Assembly (NCBI GenBank): GCA_030650265.1
Contig: JAUSEJ010000254.1
Coordinates: 1 to 13,726, forward strand
Length of the DNA: 13,726 nucleotides
Source of the DNA: Dehalococcoidia bacterium
GTDB taxonomy: Bacteria; Chloroflexota; Dehalococcoidia; JACPQF01
Direction of reading: 5' to 3'
Position 1 is the first letter of the stretch. Each line of letters starts with the position of its first letter. Positions 7,117 to 13,649 of this stretch are shown here, one piece after another. The position numbers were made by a program, and so were the translations under genes. The notes under the pieces are model-generated. The model saw only the letters and a program-made list of their open reading frames with translations. It ran no database searches and was not told the DNA's origin.

Positions 7117-7147
7117 GACCGGGGCGGTCTACGAGACCGCCCCGGTC
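7117..7147. repeat. Nested palindrome between the thiolase stop and the pil promoter
   Basis: A perfect 14-base stem with a 3-base loop: GACCG-GGG-CGGTCT-ACG-AGACCG-CCC-CGGTC. It has the same 31-base plan as 2052-2082, with the variable triplets (GGG/CCC here, ACT/AGT there) changed in a compensating way. It begins 25 bases past the thiolase stop. No U-tract follows on the minus strand, yet its position suggests that it could end or trim the thiolase message before the pil promoter. Confidence 0.85.
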
Positions 7148-7171
7148 TTGGCTCAGATGCGGACGCGCCGG

Positions 7172-8359
7172 CTAGATCAACTCGACGCTCAAGGCAACGG
7201 CGCCGCCGCCGCCAAGACACAAAGCGGCGAGACCTTGCCGGAGGCCCCGGTCACGCAGGGCATAGATCAAGGTCACCAGAACACGGGCGCCACTCGCCCC
7301 AATGGGATGACCAAGAGCGACGCCGCCACCGTTGACATTGACCTTATCCCAATCCCACTGCAGTTCCTTGCCGTTAGCCAGGATTTGAGCGCTGAAAGCC
7401 TCGTTGACTTCCAACAAATCGAAATCGGCCAACTGCTTTCCCATATTGGCCAGCAGCTTGCGAACTGCCAGCACGGGGGCGGCAAAGATCCACTTCGGGT
7501 CGATTCCCACCGAGGCGTAGCCCGTGATGCGAGCCATAGGCGCCAGTCCCTGCTCTCTGGCGAGGTCGGCATCTACCACGACAAGCGCCGCCGCACCATC
7601 GCTCAGACCGGGAGCATTCCCCGCCGTAACCGTTCCTCCGGGCTTGAAAGCCGGCGCCAGCCTGGCTAGAGCTTCAAGACTGGTTTCAGCCCGTGGCGGC
7701 TCGTCGACCGAAAGAGAAACCGATCCTTTTCGCTGCGGCACATTAACCGGCACAATCTCCGCCTTGAACCTGTTCTCGGCAATGGCCCGCACCGCTTTGC
7801 GATGGCTATTGAGAGAGAATTCGTCCTGCATCTCCCGGGTGATCCCCATCTGATCGGCGATGAATTCGGCGCTGACTCCCATATGTTTATTCTCGAAGGC
7901 GCACCAAAGACCATCGTGGACAACGGCATCGACGGCCTCGGTGTTTCCCAGACGCCATCCCGTTCGGGCGTTGGCCAGCACATACGGCCCGTTGCTCATA
8001 CTCTCCATGCCCCCGGCCACAAAAGCCTTGCCATCGCCCGCCCTGATTGCCTGGGCGGCAAATATCACCGCCTGGAGGCCGGAACCGCAAACCTTGTTCA
8101 CCGTAACCGCGGACACCGAAACGGGAAGCCCGGCTCTTATGGCCGCCTGTCGCGCTGGCGCCTGGCCAACACCGGCCTGAACCACATTGCCCATGATTAC
8201 TTCTTCGATTAGATTCGGATCGATATTCGAGCGCTTCACTGCTTCGCCGATGGCGATGGCGCCCAGCATTGGTGCAGTCAGAGGTAGTAACGTCCCAAGA
8301 AACCTGCCTGTGGGAATCCGCGCCGCGCCGACGATAACAGCCGTACGTGCTGAAGACAT
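7172..8359 (-). CDS. Thiolase (acetyl-CoA C-acetyltransferase family)
   Basis: This enzyme condenses or cleaves acyl-CoA thioesters, most likely two acetyl-CoA to acetoacetyl-CoA in the biosynthetic direction, or 3-ketoacyl-CoA thiolysis. The 395-residue product begins MSSARTAVIVGAARIPTG; the ATG at 8357-8359 has a strong GGGAGG seven bases upstream, so an open frame extending to 8398 is not used. The acyl-accepting cysteine is in VNKVCGSGLQAV (C91). GGMESMS, the NEAFSAQ loop, GGGVALGHPIGASGAR (catalytic H351) and CLGGGGAVAL (second cysteine C381) are all intact. One oddity is TAGNAPGLSDGAAA, where the family usually has Ser rather than Pro after GNA. The length is normal. It follows a small broken ORF on the same strand and precedes the pil promoter; no link to pili is implied. 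Substrate length cannot be told from sequence. Confidence 0.95.
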   Translation of the reverse strand: MSSARTAVIVGAARIPTGRFLGTLLPLTAPMLGAIAIGEAVKRSNIDPNLIEEVIMGNVVQAGVGQAPARQAAIRAGLPVSVSAVTVNKVCGSGLQAVIFAAQAIRAGDGKAFVAGGMESMSNGPYVLANARTGWRLGNTEAVDAVVHDGLWCAFENKHMGVSAEFIADQMGITREMQDEFSLNSHRKAVRAIAENRFKAEIVPVNVPQRKGSVSLSVDEPPRAETSLEALARLAPAFKPGGTVTAGNAPGLSDGAAALVVVDADLAREQGLAPMARITGYASVGIDPKWIFAAPVLAVRKLLANMGKQLADFDLLEVNEAFSAQILANGKELQWDWDKVNVNGGGVALGHPIGASGARVLVTLIYALRDRGLRQGLAALCLGGGGAVALSVELI

Positions 8360-8407
8360 CAATTCCTCCCAAGTTTTCGAAGTTGATCCGCCAGTCAACC
8401 CATTCTA

Positions 8408-8649
8408 TCAGTACAGCATGACGGTGTCAAAAGCTACCGCCTCGTCATAGGCCAATAACTGGGTTTCACCCTGCCGGATTGATCGGTTTGTCCCCAGCTC
8501 GACAAGAGAAACGACTGACGATCGGGCGAGATACCGCTCAACTATCGAGTCGAAAGACTCGCCAACGGCCGCCGTCCAGTAGGGCCCCAAGAACCGATGG
8601 CAAGGCTCAACAGCACGCCCAGTATAGCCAGCCTTCTTCTTGTAACCAT
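8408..8649 (-). pseudogene. Small signal-peptide ORF split by a likely one-base frameshift
   Basis: An ATG at 8647-8649 with a good AAGGAG about 8 bases upstream opens MVTRRRLAILGVLLSLAIGS, a classic basic-then-hydrophobic signal peptide or anchor, but this frame stops at 8542. A second frame, open from further upstream and ending at 8408, carries GPYWTAAVGESFDSIVERY and then a plausible soluble segment ending AFDTVMLY. Adding one G to the G4 run (C4 at 8585-8588 on the plus strand) joins signal peptide and body into one protein of about 80 residues. It could be a true frameshift mutation, a sequencing or assembly error in a homopolymer, or less likely programmed frameshifting. I do not recognise the body domain. 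It lies 48 bases upstream of the thiolase start on the same strand and might share its transcript. Confidence 0.5.
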
Positions 8650-8701
8650 GATAGCTCTCCTTCCCAAGAGGCTGAATAAAGGAAAAGGGTGGATCATTAC
8701 T

Positions 8702-8730
8702 TTGACACAACAACTCGATTGAAGTAACAT
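8702..8730 (+). promoter_or_regulatory. Promoter of the YibE/F-family gene
   Basis: A consensus -35 TTGACA (8702-8707) with a 17-base spacer precedes TAACAT (8725-8730, four of six). The predicted start near 8737 leaves about 47 bases to the ATG at 8784. The -35 sits in an 11-base direct repeat TTACTTTGACA (8697-8707) that recurs at 8759-8769 in the leader, which may be a regulator site. Confidence 0.6.
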
Positions 8731-8783
8731 TCGCCCGACCACGGAACGCCTATCCGGCTTACTTTGACAACAAGAGGCATTGC

Positions 8784-9932
8784 ATGAAACGAGCAATCAT
8801 ACTGCTTCTCGCGACATTTTTCATTATCATGGCCAATCAATCGGTGGTATCAGCCGGGCCTCCCCAGGGTGGCTCCGGCGACGAGAGATATGAAGGAGAG
8901 GTCAGCAAGATAATTGCGGACCGGCGAATCGAGGTCTCTCCGGGTATCTCTCAGCCGTACCAGCAGGTGGAGGTGCTGATTTCCAGCGGTAAGCTGAAAG
9001 GGCGGTCGGTTACGGCCGAGATCGGGGGAATGGTCGCGGCAAGCGATGCGCACAGGCTTCATGTTGGCGATAAGATCTATGTCCTCAGGATTGAGAAGGA
9101 AGACGGAACGGAAGTCTATATTGTCGGCGATTTCATTCGCAGGACGTCAATCTACATACTGGCCGTAGCGCTGTTAGCGGCGGTAGTAATGGTCGGCGGC
9201 TTTCGTGGTCTTACATCTTTTCTCGGCTTGATCATATCTTTTGCCGTTCTTCTACTCTACATTATTCCAAGGATCGTGGCAGGTGAGAACCCCGTGACGA
9301 TCGCCATCACGGGCTCTTGCCTGATTCTTCTCACTACTCTCTACCTTGCCCACGGCTTTAACCGCAAGACCACGGCGGCAATTATCGGCACGTCAATCAG
9401 CTTGATAATCACCGGCCTTCTGGCCTGGTTTTTCGTCGGATTCGCCCGTCTTTCCGGGTTTGTCAACGACGAGGCTGGCTTCCTCAGTACGTTTTCCGGA
9501 GTTCAGGTGAATCTACAAGGCATCCTGCTAGGCGGAATCATTATCGGCACACTCGGCGTCCTGAATGATATCACAATAAGCCAGTCCGCTTGCGTCTTCG
9601 AATTGTACCGGGCGAACAACGCCCTCTCCTGGAAGGCGTTGTACTTTGGCGGCATTCGCGTCGGTCGCGACCACATCGCCTCCATGGTGAATACCCTAGT
9701 GTTGGCCTACGCCGGTGCTTCCCTGCCGTTGTTTCTTGTATTTACCCTCGCGGGTGGTGAAGCCTTTGACGTTTTGATCAACCGGGAAATCATCGCCACC
9801 GAGATCGTGCGGACTCTGGTCGGCAGCCTGGGACTGGTCAGCGCCGTTCCGGTCACCACGGCGTTTGCGGCCGTCTTCTGCCGGTCCGGCAAGCGTCAGC
9901 CCCTGATGCAGCCTACGCCAAATGCGAGCTAA
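8784..9932 (+). CDS. YibE/F-family multi-pass membrane protein
   Basis: This is a member of the YibE/F-like membrane family, whose biochemical role is not firmly established. The 382-residue product starts MKRAIILLLATFFIIMANQS, a signal peptide or first membrane segment. A soluble external domain follows at about 30-120, with short beta-strand-like segments (YEGEVSKII, GDKIYVL, DFIRR). Then come about seven to eight membrane helices from residue 122 on. The family motifs are visible: GGFRGLTSFLGLIISF (138-153), GTLGVLNDITISQ (255-267) and GRDHIASMVNTLVLAYAG (294-311). The ATG is preceded by AAGAGG seven bases away and has its own promoter. It is divergent from the thiolase side and apparently monocistronic: the next gene, 178 bases on, has its own promoter. 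Family identity is secure, and function should be left open. Confidence 0.9.
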   Translation: MKRAIILLLATFFIIMANQSVVSAGPPQGGSGDERYEGEVSKIIADRRIEVSPGISQPYQQVEVLISSGKLKGRSVTAEIGGMVAASDAHRLHVGDKIYVLRIEKEDGTEVYIVGDFIRRTSIYILAVALLAAVVMVGGFRGLTSFLGLIISFAVLLLYIIPRIVAGENPVTIAITGSCLILLTTLYLAHGFNRKTTAAIIGTSISLIITGLLAWFFVGFARLSGFVNDEAGFLSTFSGVQVNLQGILLGGIIIGTLGVLNDITISQSACVFELYRANNALSWKALYFGGIRVGRDHIASMVNTLVLAYAGASLPLFLVFTLAGGEAFDVLINREIIATEIVRTLVGSLGLVSAVPVTTAFAAVFCRSGKRQPLMQPTPNAS

Positions 9933-10057
9933 ATCTTGGCGTGGAACCCGCCACTGTGAGGTGGCCAACGGCGAACCTCCTTCAGCCTCGAACGACCACT
10001 TTCGCTGTCGACCTGACTCTCAGGAGGCGAGAAATTCCGACATGGCTGGCGTTGCCC

Positions 10058-10085
10058 TTGACAGGCTGTGTGAAGATGGTATGAT
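10058..10085 (+). promoter_or_regulatory. Promoter of the MBL-HEAT gene pair
   Basis: A consensus -35 TTGACA (10058-10063), a 16-base spacer and TATGAT (10080-10085, five of six) make the best sigma-70-type promoter in the window apart from the pil one. Transcription should begin about 10092, only some 19 bases before the ATG at 10111, with AGGAGGAGG (10098-10106) as the ribosome site. This supports the short start of the hydrolase gene. Confidence 0.75.
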
Positions 10086-10110
10086 TACGTGGGTACCAGG
10101 AGGAGGAACA

Positions 10111-11079
10111 ATGGAACAACTCGAAGATCTTCACATTCTGCGCATTCCCATGCCCGACAATCCGTTGGGATGTACGCTGGTCTACTTGATCGCCGGCCCC
10201 GAAGGGCATACGCTGATCGACACAGGTTGGGACTGGCCAAACGCCTACGAGAGCCTGGTGGATCAGATGGACCAGTTGGGGCTCGACGTAAAGGATGTGC
10301 GCCAAATCGTCTTAACCCATATGCACCCCGACCATGTGGGCCTGGCAAATCAGATTCGGCAGGTGTCAGGCGCCAAAGTAATCGCCCACCAGGATGACAC
10401 GCCGACAGTGAGAAACCGTGAGATGCGGGCTCATCCACCCTTTGCCACCCATGGTATCCCACGGCAAGTTTCTGACAATAGCCGCTTCACACCGGATCGC
10501 CACCCCAGGCATAATTGGCCGGAGTTGGATGAGCTATTAGGGGGCGGCGAGGTCATCCGGGCCGGCAACCTCGATCTGGAAGTCATCTGGACGCCGGGAC
10601 ACGCCGCCGGCCACATTTGCCTCTACGACAGAACGAACAAGGTTCTCTTTTCAGGAGACCATGTTCTTCCGGTGATAACGTCTCACATTAGCTTGCTTTG
10701 GGACTCCCGACCCAATCGCGATCCGCTGGGCGATTATCTCACCTCTCTCGATAAACTCAAGCCGCTCGATGTCGAGACCGTTTATCCCGCCCACGAGTAC
10801 ACCTTCTACGACCTCCAAGGACGTCTAGCAGAACTCGACCATCACCACGAGCAGAGACTTCTGGAAATGACCACAGCGATCGATGGTAATTGGGCTACAG
10901 CCTTCGACGTGGCCAAGAAGATCGTCTGGGCCATCGGGTCCTTCGATATGCTGGAGGACAGCATGAAGCTCCTGGCGACCGGCGAGACTCTCGCCCACCT
11001 GGAATTCCTGCACCTGCGTGGCGAGTTGACGAAGAAGGAGAATAGCGGGGTGGTCTTCTATGGCGGAACGGGATGTTAG
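10111..11079 (+). CDS. Metallo-beta-lactamase-fold hydrolase
   Basis: This is a zinc (or iron) hydrolase of the glyoxalase II / MBL superfamily, cytoplasmic by its lack of a signal peptide. The 322-residue product begins MEQLEDLHILRIPM; the frame is open back to 9922, but the promoter and a textbook AGGAGG site place the start at 10111. The metal ligands are complete: HMHPDH (H70, H72, D74, H75), TPGHAAGH (H164), SGDH (D183) and YPAHEY (H228), so both metal sites can form. LIDTGW near residue 35 is the usual first strand motif. The C-terminal part (about 235-322) adds a helical region with ELDHHHEQRLLEM, as in MBL proteins of the class with a C-terminal winged-helix-like extension. The substrate is not determined by these motifs. 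The HEAT-repeat gene starts 6 bases after its stop, so the two are likely co-translated. Confidence 0.93.
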   Translation: MEQLEDLHILRIPMPDNPLGCTLVYLIAGPEGHTLIDTGWDWPNAYESLVDQMDQLGLDVKDVRQIVLTHMHPDHVGLANQIRQVSGAKVIAHQDDTPTVRNREMRAHPPFATHGIPRQVSDNSRFTPDRHPRHNWPELDELLGGGEVIRAGNLDLEVIWTPGHAAGHICLYDRTNKVLFSGDHVLPVITSHISLLWDSRPNRDPLGDYLTSLDKLKPLDVETVYPAHEYTFYDLQGRLAELDHHHEQRLLEMTTAIDGNWATAFDVAKKIVWAIGSFDMLEDSMKLLATGETLAHLEFLHLRGELTKKENSGVVFYGGTGC

Positions 11080-11085
11080 AGCGTT

Positions 11086-11754
11086 ATGAACGAAGAAATC
11101 GTTGATCTAACTAATACCCTTCGCCATAGCGAGAACTGGTTCTCGCGCCATGAGGCGGCCGAAGCCTTAGGCCGCAAGAAGGACAGGCTAGCGGTAGATC
11201 CACTTGTCGCCGCCCTGGTAGACGAGAACCATTGGGTGCGCGCCTCTGCCGCCTGGGCCTTGGGAGAGATCGGGGAGGCGCAGTCGGTCGACTCTATCCT
11301 TCCCCTACTGCAAGACAAGGAGTGGTGGGTGAGGCTAAAAGCGGTGGAAGCGCTGAGTAGCTTGAAGGATAATCGCTCTCTTCAGCCCCTATCAGAGGTA
11401 ATCGGCGACGAGAATCAACTGGTAGGGGAAACCGCCACCCAGGCTATTGGGGCGATTGGCGGTGAGGAGGCTTTCACAGTCCTGGTGGCCGCCCTCAAGC
11501 ACAAGAACTGGCGCGTCCGCGAAAGAGCTGCCATTTCGCTTCCTCTGCTCGGGAAAGACCGGGCGCTTCCGTATCTGGTCGAAGTGTTGCGCCACGACAT
11601 CAAGCCCGTCAGGCGACAGGTCATTGAAGCCATCGCCACAGTAGGCGGCGACGACGCCAAGTCTGCCCTGCAGGAGGCCCTCAGGGACAAGGACATCAAT
11701 ATCCGTATTCAGGCCGAGGAAGCGCTGCGATCCATGGGAAACTGCACACAATGA
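11086..11754 (+). CDS. HEAT-repeat (PBS-lyase-type) protein
   Basis: The 222-residue product is built almost wholly of about seven helical repeats of 31 residues. They start near residues 17, 48, 79, 110, 141, 172 and 203, each with the pattern W/xVRxxAxxALGxIG followed by a PLLxxLxD-type helix. Clear units are ENHWVRASAAWALGEIG and KNWRVRERAAISLPLLG. Such alpha-solenoids bind other proteins and seldom have catalytic activity; the family name (PBS lyase) does not imply a phycobilisome role here. There is no signal peptide. The ATG lies 6 bases after the hydrolase stop with no clear ribosome site of its own, so translation is probably coupled to the hydrolase. It is reasonable to infer that it acts with or on the hydrolase, but this is context only. 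Confidence 0.92.
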   Translation: MNEEIVDLTNTLRHSENWFSRHEAAEALGRKKDRLAVDPLVAALVDENHWVRASAAWALGEIGEAQSVDSILPLLQDKEWWVRLKAVEALSSLKDNRSLQPLSEVIGDENQLVGETATQAIGAIGGEEAFTVLVAALKHKNWRVRERAAISLPLLGKDRALPYLVEVLRHDIKPVRRQVIEAIATVGGDDAKSALQEALRDKDINIRIQAEEALRSMGNCTQ

Positions 11755-11887
11755 TTTCCTGGATAGGAGAAACCTTCATGCTCAGAATTGCCCATATTCG
11801 CGTGGGGGAATCTTGATGCGGTTTGATGCCCCTCGCAGGTTCGGACCTTCAACGCCGTGACCAGTTTACAAGTTTGCTAATGCCGCC

Positions 11888-11918
11888 AAAAACCGGCTTT
11901 AGGCACCAAAAGGCTGGT
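11888..11918 (-). terminator. Likely rho-independent terminator of the small PilB-N-like gene
   Basis: On the minus strand a 9-pair stem (ACCAGCCTT with AAAGCCGGT, two wobble pairs) and a 9-base loop is followed by TTTTT (11892-11888). The TAA stop of the small gene overlaps the loop and 3' arm. The gene faces the HEAT gene tail to tail, so a terminator is expected here. The GC content of the stem is moderate. Confidence 0.5.
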
Positions 11919-12141
11919 CAAACGAAGGGGTATGGAGACTGGGCGTCCGGGCCAGACGCTGCCTGCGCAAAGCCTCGTCAACTTGCTCCCTGGTCACATA
12001 TCCCGCCTCTACCAACAACTCGCCGAGCAGTTTCTTCTTGCCCTCATCCTTCAGCGCTACCTGGCTCCGCAGTGCGCACACGATTTGGAATGAGGTAATC
12101 GAGGTCAGATCCTTTAAGTATTCGCCAACCAGCTTACTCAT
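11899..12141 (-). CDS. Stand-alone MshEN/GspE N-terminal-like domain protein
   Basis: An 80-residue protein starting MSKLVGEYLKDLTSITSFQI; the ATG at 12139-12141 has GGAGG seven bases upstream, so a longer frame to 12183 is not needed. It contains two repeats of the type found at the N terminus of PilB/GspE ATPases: LVGEYLKDLTSITSFQIVCA at about 4-27, and LLGELLVEAGYVTREQVDEA at about 38-61. The second is a near-consensus unit (LG..L...G..T..Q...AL..Q). The matching units in the pilB of this window are at residues 13-34 and 43-64. There is no ATPase domain. In related MshEN domains these repeats bind cyclic di-GMP; whether this one does is inference. The tail (62-80) is short and poorly structured. 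The gene has its own promoter and terminator, so it is a real small gene and not a broken pilB. Confidence 0.75.
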   Translation of the reverse strand: MSKLVGEYLKDLTSITSFQIVCALRSQVALKDEGKKKLLGELLVEAGYVTREQVDEALRRQRLARTPSLHTPSFDQPFGA

Positions 12142-12214
12142 TTGGCACCTCCGTTGTCGCTCGTCATTGAACTGAACAACCAAAACATCTCAGGCATCAA
12201 TACCTCTGTATATA

Positions 12215-12242
12215 ATTTTACTGCGTCACCATCACAAGTCAA
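12215..12242 (-). promoter_or_regulatory. Promoter of the small PilB-N-like gene
   Basis: On the minus strand TTGACT (12242-12237) precedes TAAAAT (12220-12215) after 16 bases, each five of six matches. The leader is about 67 bases. An inverted repeat AATAGC-N8-GCTATT (12241-12260) borders and slightly overlaps the -35, an operator-like position. A further TTGACA lies at 12266-12261. Confidence 0.5.
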
Positions 12243-12361
12243 TAGCTCAATGGCGCTATTTGTCAAACCAATAAACGTCTAAGAATGTCGCCAATTGCCA
12301 ATTTCCAAGAACGTCGATGAGTTCGCCAAGCTGAAAGAGTACCGAAGCAGACTGCCACGAA

Positions 12362-13537
12362 TCACAATTCCCAGAGCCTCGCCCGAATCTCCACGATCCG
12401 CGACCTCAAGACATCCTCTGCCTCAAGGATGGGCCTTCTCCGGGTCCGGTCAACCTGACTTGCGTGCCGTTTGGCAAACGCCAGCTTCACCTCCGTGTTG
12501 TGTAGCCGCCGGAGTTGGTACCAGTAGCCAATTCCCCGCCTGAACAGGGCGCTATAAGTTGCTCTAGCCCGGTGCCGGCTGGAGACAAGGGCAGTAATAT
12601 CTTCCGCCAAAACTACACCCGATGACACCTCGCCAGCGAGGAACGTTGCGATGATCCGCCTTTCCCGCCGCCAGGTGAAGAAGACAATAGTGAGCAGAAC
12701 TAGAATTGCCGGACCCGACAAAACCACACTCATCAAAGCCACCAGGGGCACAATGCCACTGAACGAGTCTGAACTTGGCACCAATCGTCCTATGGCCTCC
12801 AGCGTGCCATTCCACAAGAGATGCTGAACGAATCCGAGGCCGAAGGCGGCCATGGGAATCACGACCTTAAGCCCCCGATTGGTTATCTCCCTGGCGTAGC
12901 CCAGACCGGCGCCGGTCGTCCCCGTGTACAGGGCGTGGCCAAGGCCGGCCAGGACTACCCGGAGGACGAATAGCTCGGCCAGGCCACCGACCCCGGCTTC
13001 CATGAATCGCTGGCCGAAGTAGACCATATTTTCGGTCATGGCAAAGCCCAGACCGACCACAGAGCCGTAGATAATCCCGTCGAGAGCGTCGTCGAACTCG
13101 CCCTTGAGGAGAAAGAAGAGAATGAGGAGGGCCAATCCTTTAGACATTTCTTCAATTAGTGGTGCGCCCAAAACGGTGATAGCGACCGGGGCGCCATCGC
13201 TGCCCAAAAGCGCTCCGGCCACATAGGTGCCAGCCACTTCCAGAATCAGAGCGATAACGATCGCCACCACAGCGCCCCAGAAGAAGGCTCCGAGAAGCAT
13301 CCTTACGGACTCACGCTCGTAGCGGTCCAACCAGATCACGGCGGGAACGAACACCATAGCCGGCAACACAGCAGCGGCCACACTCAGGGGCAGGCCCACC
13401 AGATCCGGCACCGTGGCCACCACAATGGCGGCGACCAGCAACAGACAGATGAAGCCGCTGCAGCCCACAGCGCCGCCGATCGCGTACCTGGCCATTCTCG
13501 GCCGGCCCTGTCGCTCAAGCGGTGGAGAGAGCATCAT
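12362..13537 (-). CDS. PrsW-family intramembrane glutamic-type protease
   Basis: PrsW proteins are membrane-embedded proteases related to the CPBP/ABI family; the Bacillus member performs site-1 cleavage of an anti-sigma factor. The 391-residue product has about eight hydrophobic helices from residue 17 to 290. The family motifs are IEEMSKG (catalytic E129-E130 with K133), DDALDGIIYG and GFAMTEN (149-170, with E169), GHALYTGTTGAG (H201) and QHLLWN (H239). The segment DRYERESVRMLLGAFFWGAV is typical of the family in Gram-positive-like lineages. Past residue 290 lies a charged cytoplasmic tail of about 100 residues. Two tandem ATGs (13537 and 13534) are possible starts; AAGGTG is slightly better spaced for the second. 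The substrate is unknown, and no sigma or anti-sigma gene is in the window. Confidence 0.92.
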   Translation of the reverse strand: MMLSPPLERQGRPRMARYAIGGAVGCSGFICLLLVAAIVVATVPDLVGLPLSVAAAVLPAMVFVPAVIWLDRYERESVRMLLGAFFWGAVVAIVIALILEVAGTYVAGALLGSDGAPVAITVLGAPLIEEMSKGLALLILFFLLKGEFDDALDGIIYGSVVGLGFAMTENMVYFGQRFMEAGVGGLAELFVLRVVLAGLGHALYTGTTGAGLGYAREITNRGLKVVIPMAAFGLGFVQHLLWNGTLEAIGRLVPSSDSFSGIVPLVALMSVVLSGPAILVLLTIVFFTWRRERRIIATFLAGEVSSGVVLAEDITALVSSRHRARATYSALFRRGIGYWYQLRRLHNTEVKLAFAKRHASQVDRTRRRPILEAEDVLRSRIVEIRARLWEL

Positions 13538-13562
13538 CGCACCTTGTCGTTAGCATGTCGCC

Positions 13563-13592
13563 ATCCTAACAGAACGCCGCCCTACCTGTCAA
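13563..13592 (-). promoter_or_regulatory. Promoter of the prsW-family gene
   Basis: On the minus strand TTGACA (13592-13587) is followed after 18 bases by TAGGAT (13568-13563, four of six). It gives a leader of about 20 bases. The -35 forms an inverted pair with the tRNA promoter -35 on the other strand (CTGTCAAG ... CTTGACAA). Confidence 0.5.
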
Positions 13593-13607
13593 GCAACCAG
13601 ATTATTC

Positions 13608-13637
13608 TTGACAAGGCAAAGGATGATTCGCTAAAAT
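13608..13637 (+). promoter_or_regulatory. Promoter of tRNA-Leu
   Basis: A consensus -35 TTGACA (13608-13613) with an 18-base spacer precedes TAAAAT (13632-13637, five of six), 12 bases before the predicted tRNA 5' end. This is a strong promoter, as expected for a stable RNA. Confidence 0.7.
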
Positions 13638-13649
13638 GACGTAGCGTCC

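Noticed and set aside
8729..8741. Half-site CGGGCGAATG resembling the pilM-pilD repeat, on the minus strand near the YibE/F promoter
   Set aside because: Only one arm is present and the palindrome is not completed; too short to call a fourth copy.
9922..10110. Upstream extension of the MBL hydrolase frame
   Set aside because: The promoter at 10058-10085 and the AGGAGG site put the start at 10111; the upstream residues look like translated non-coding sequence.
11778..11818. Tiny ORF of 12 codons (MLRIAHIRVGES) after the HEAT gene, preceded by GGAGA and overlapping a further ATG
   Set aside because: Too short to support, no recognisable leader-peptide function, and no gene follows in the same direction.
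12295..12361. Protein-like plus-strand frame starting PISKNVDEFAKLKEYRSRLP
   Set aside because: It starts with TTG without a ribosome site and runs into the antisense of prsW; at most a remnant of a lost gene, not supportable.
12904..12917. Perfect 14-base palindrome GACCGGCGCCGGTC resembling half of the nested repeat
   Set aside because: It has four rather than three central bases, stands alone, and lies inside the prsW coding sequence, so chance in GC-rich sequence is likelier.
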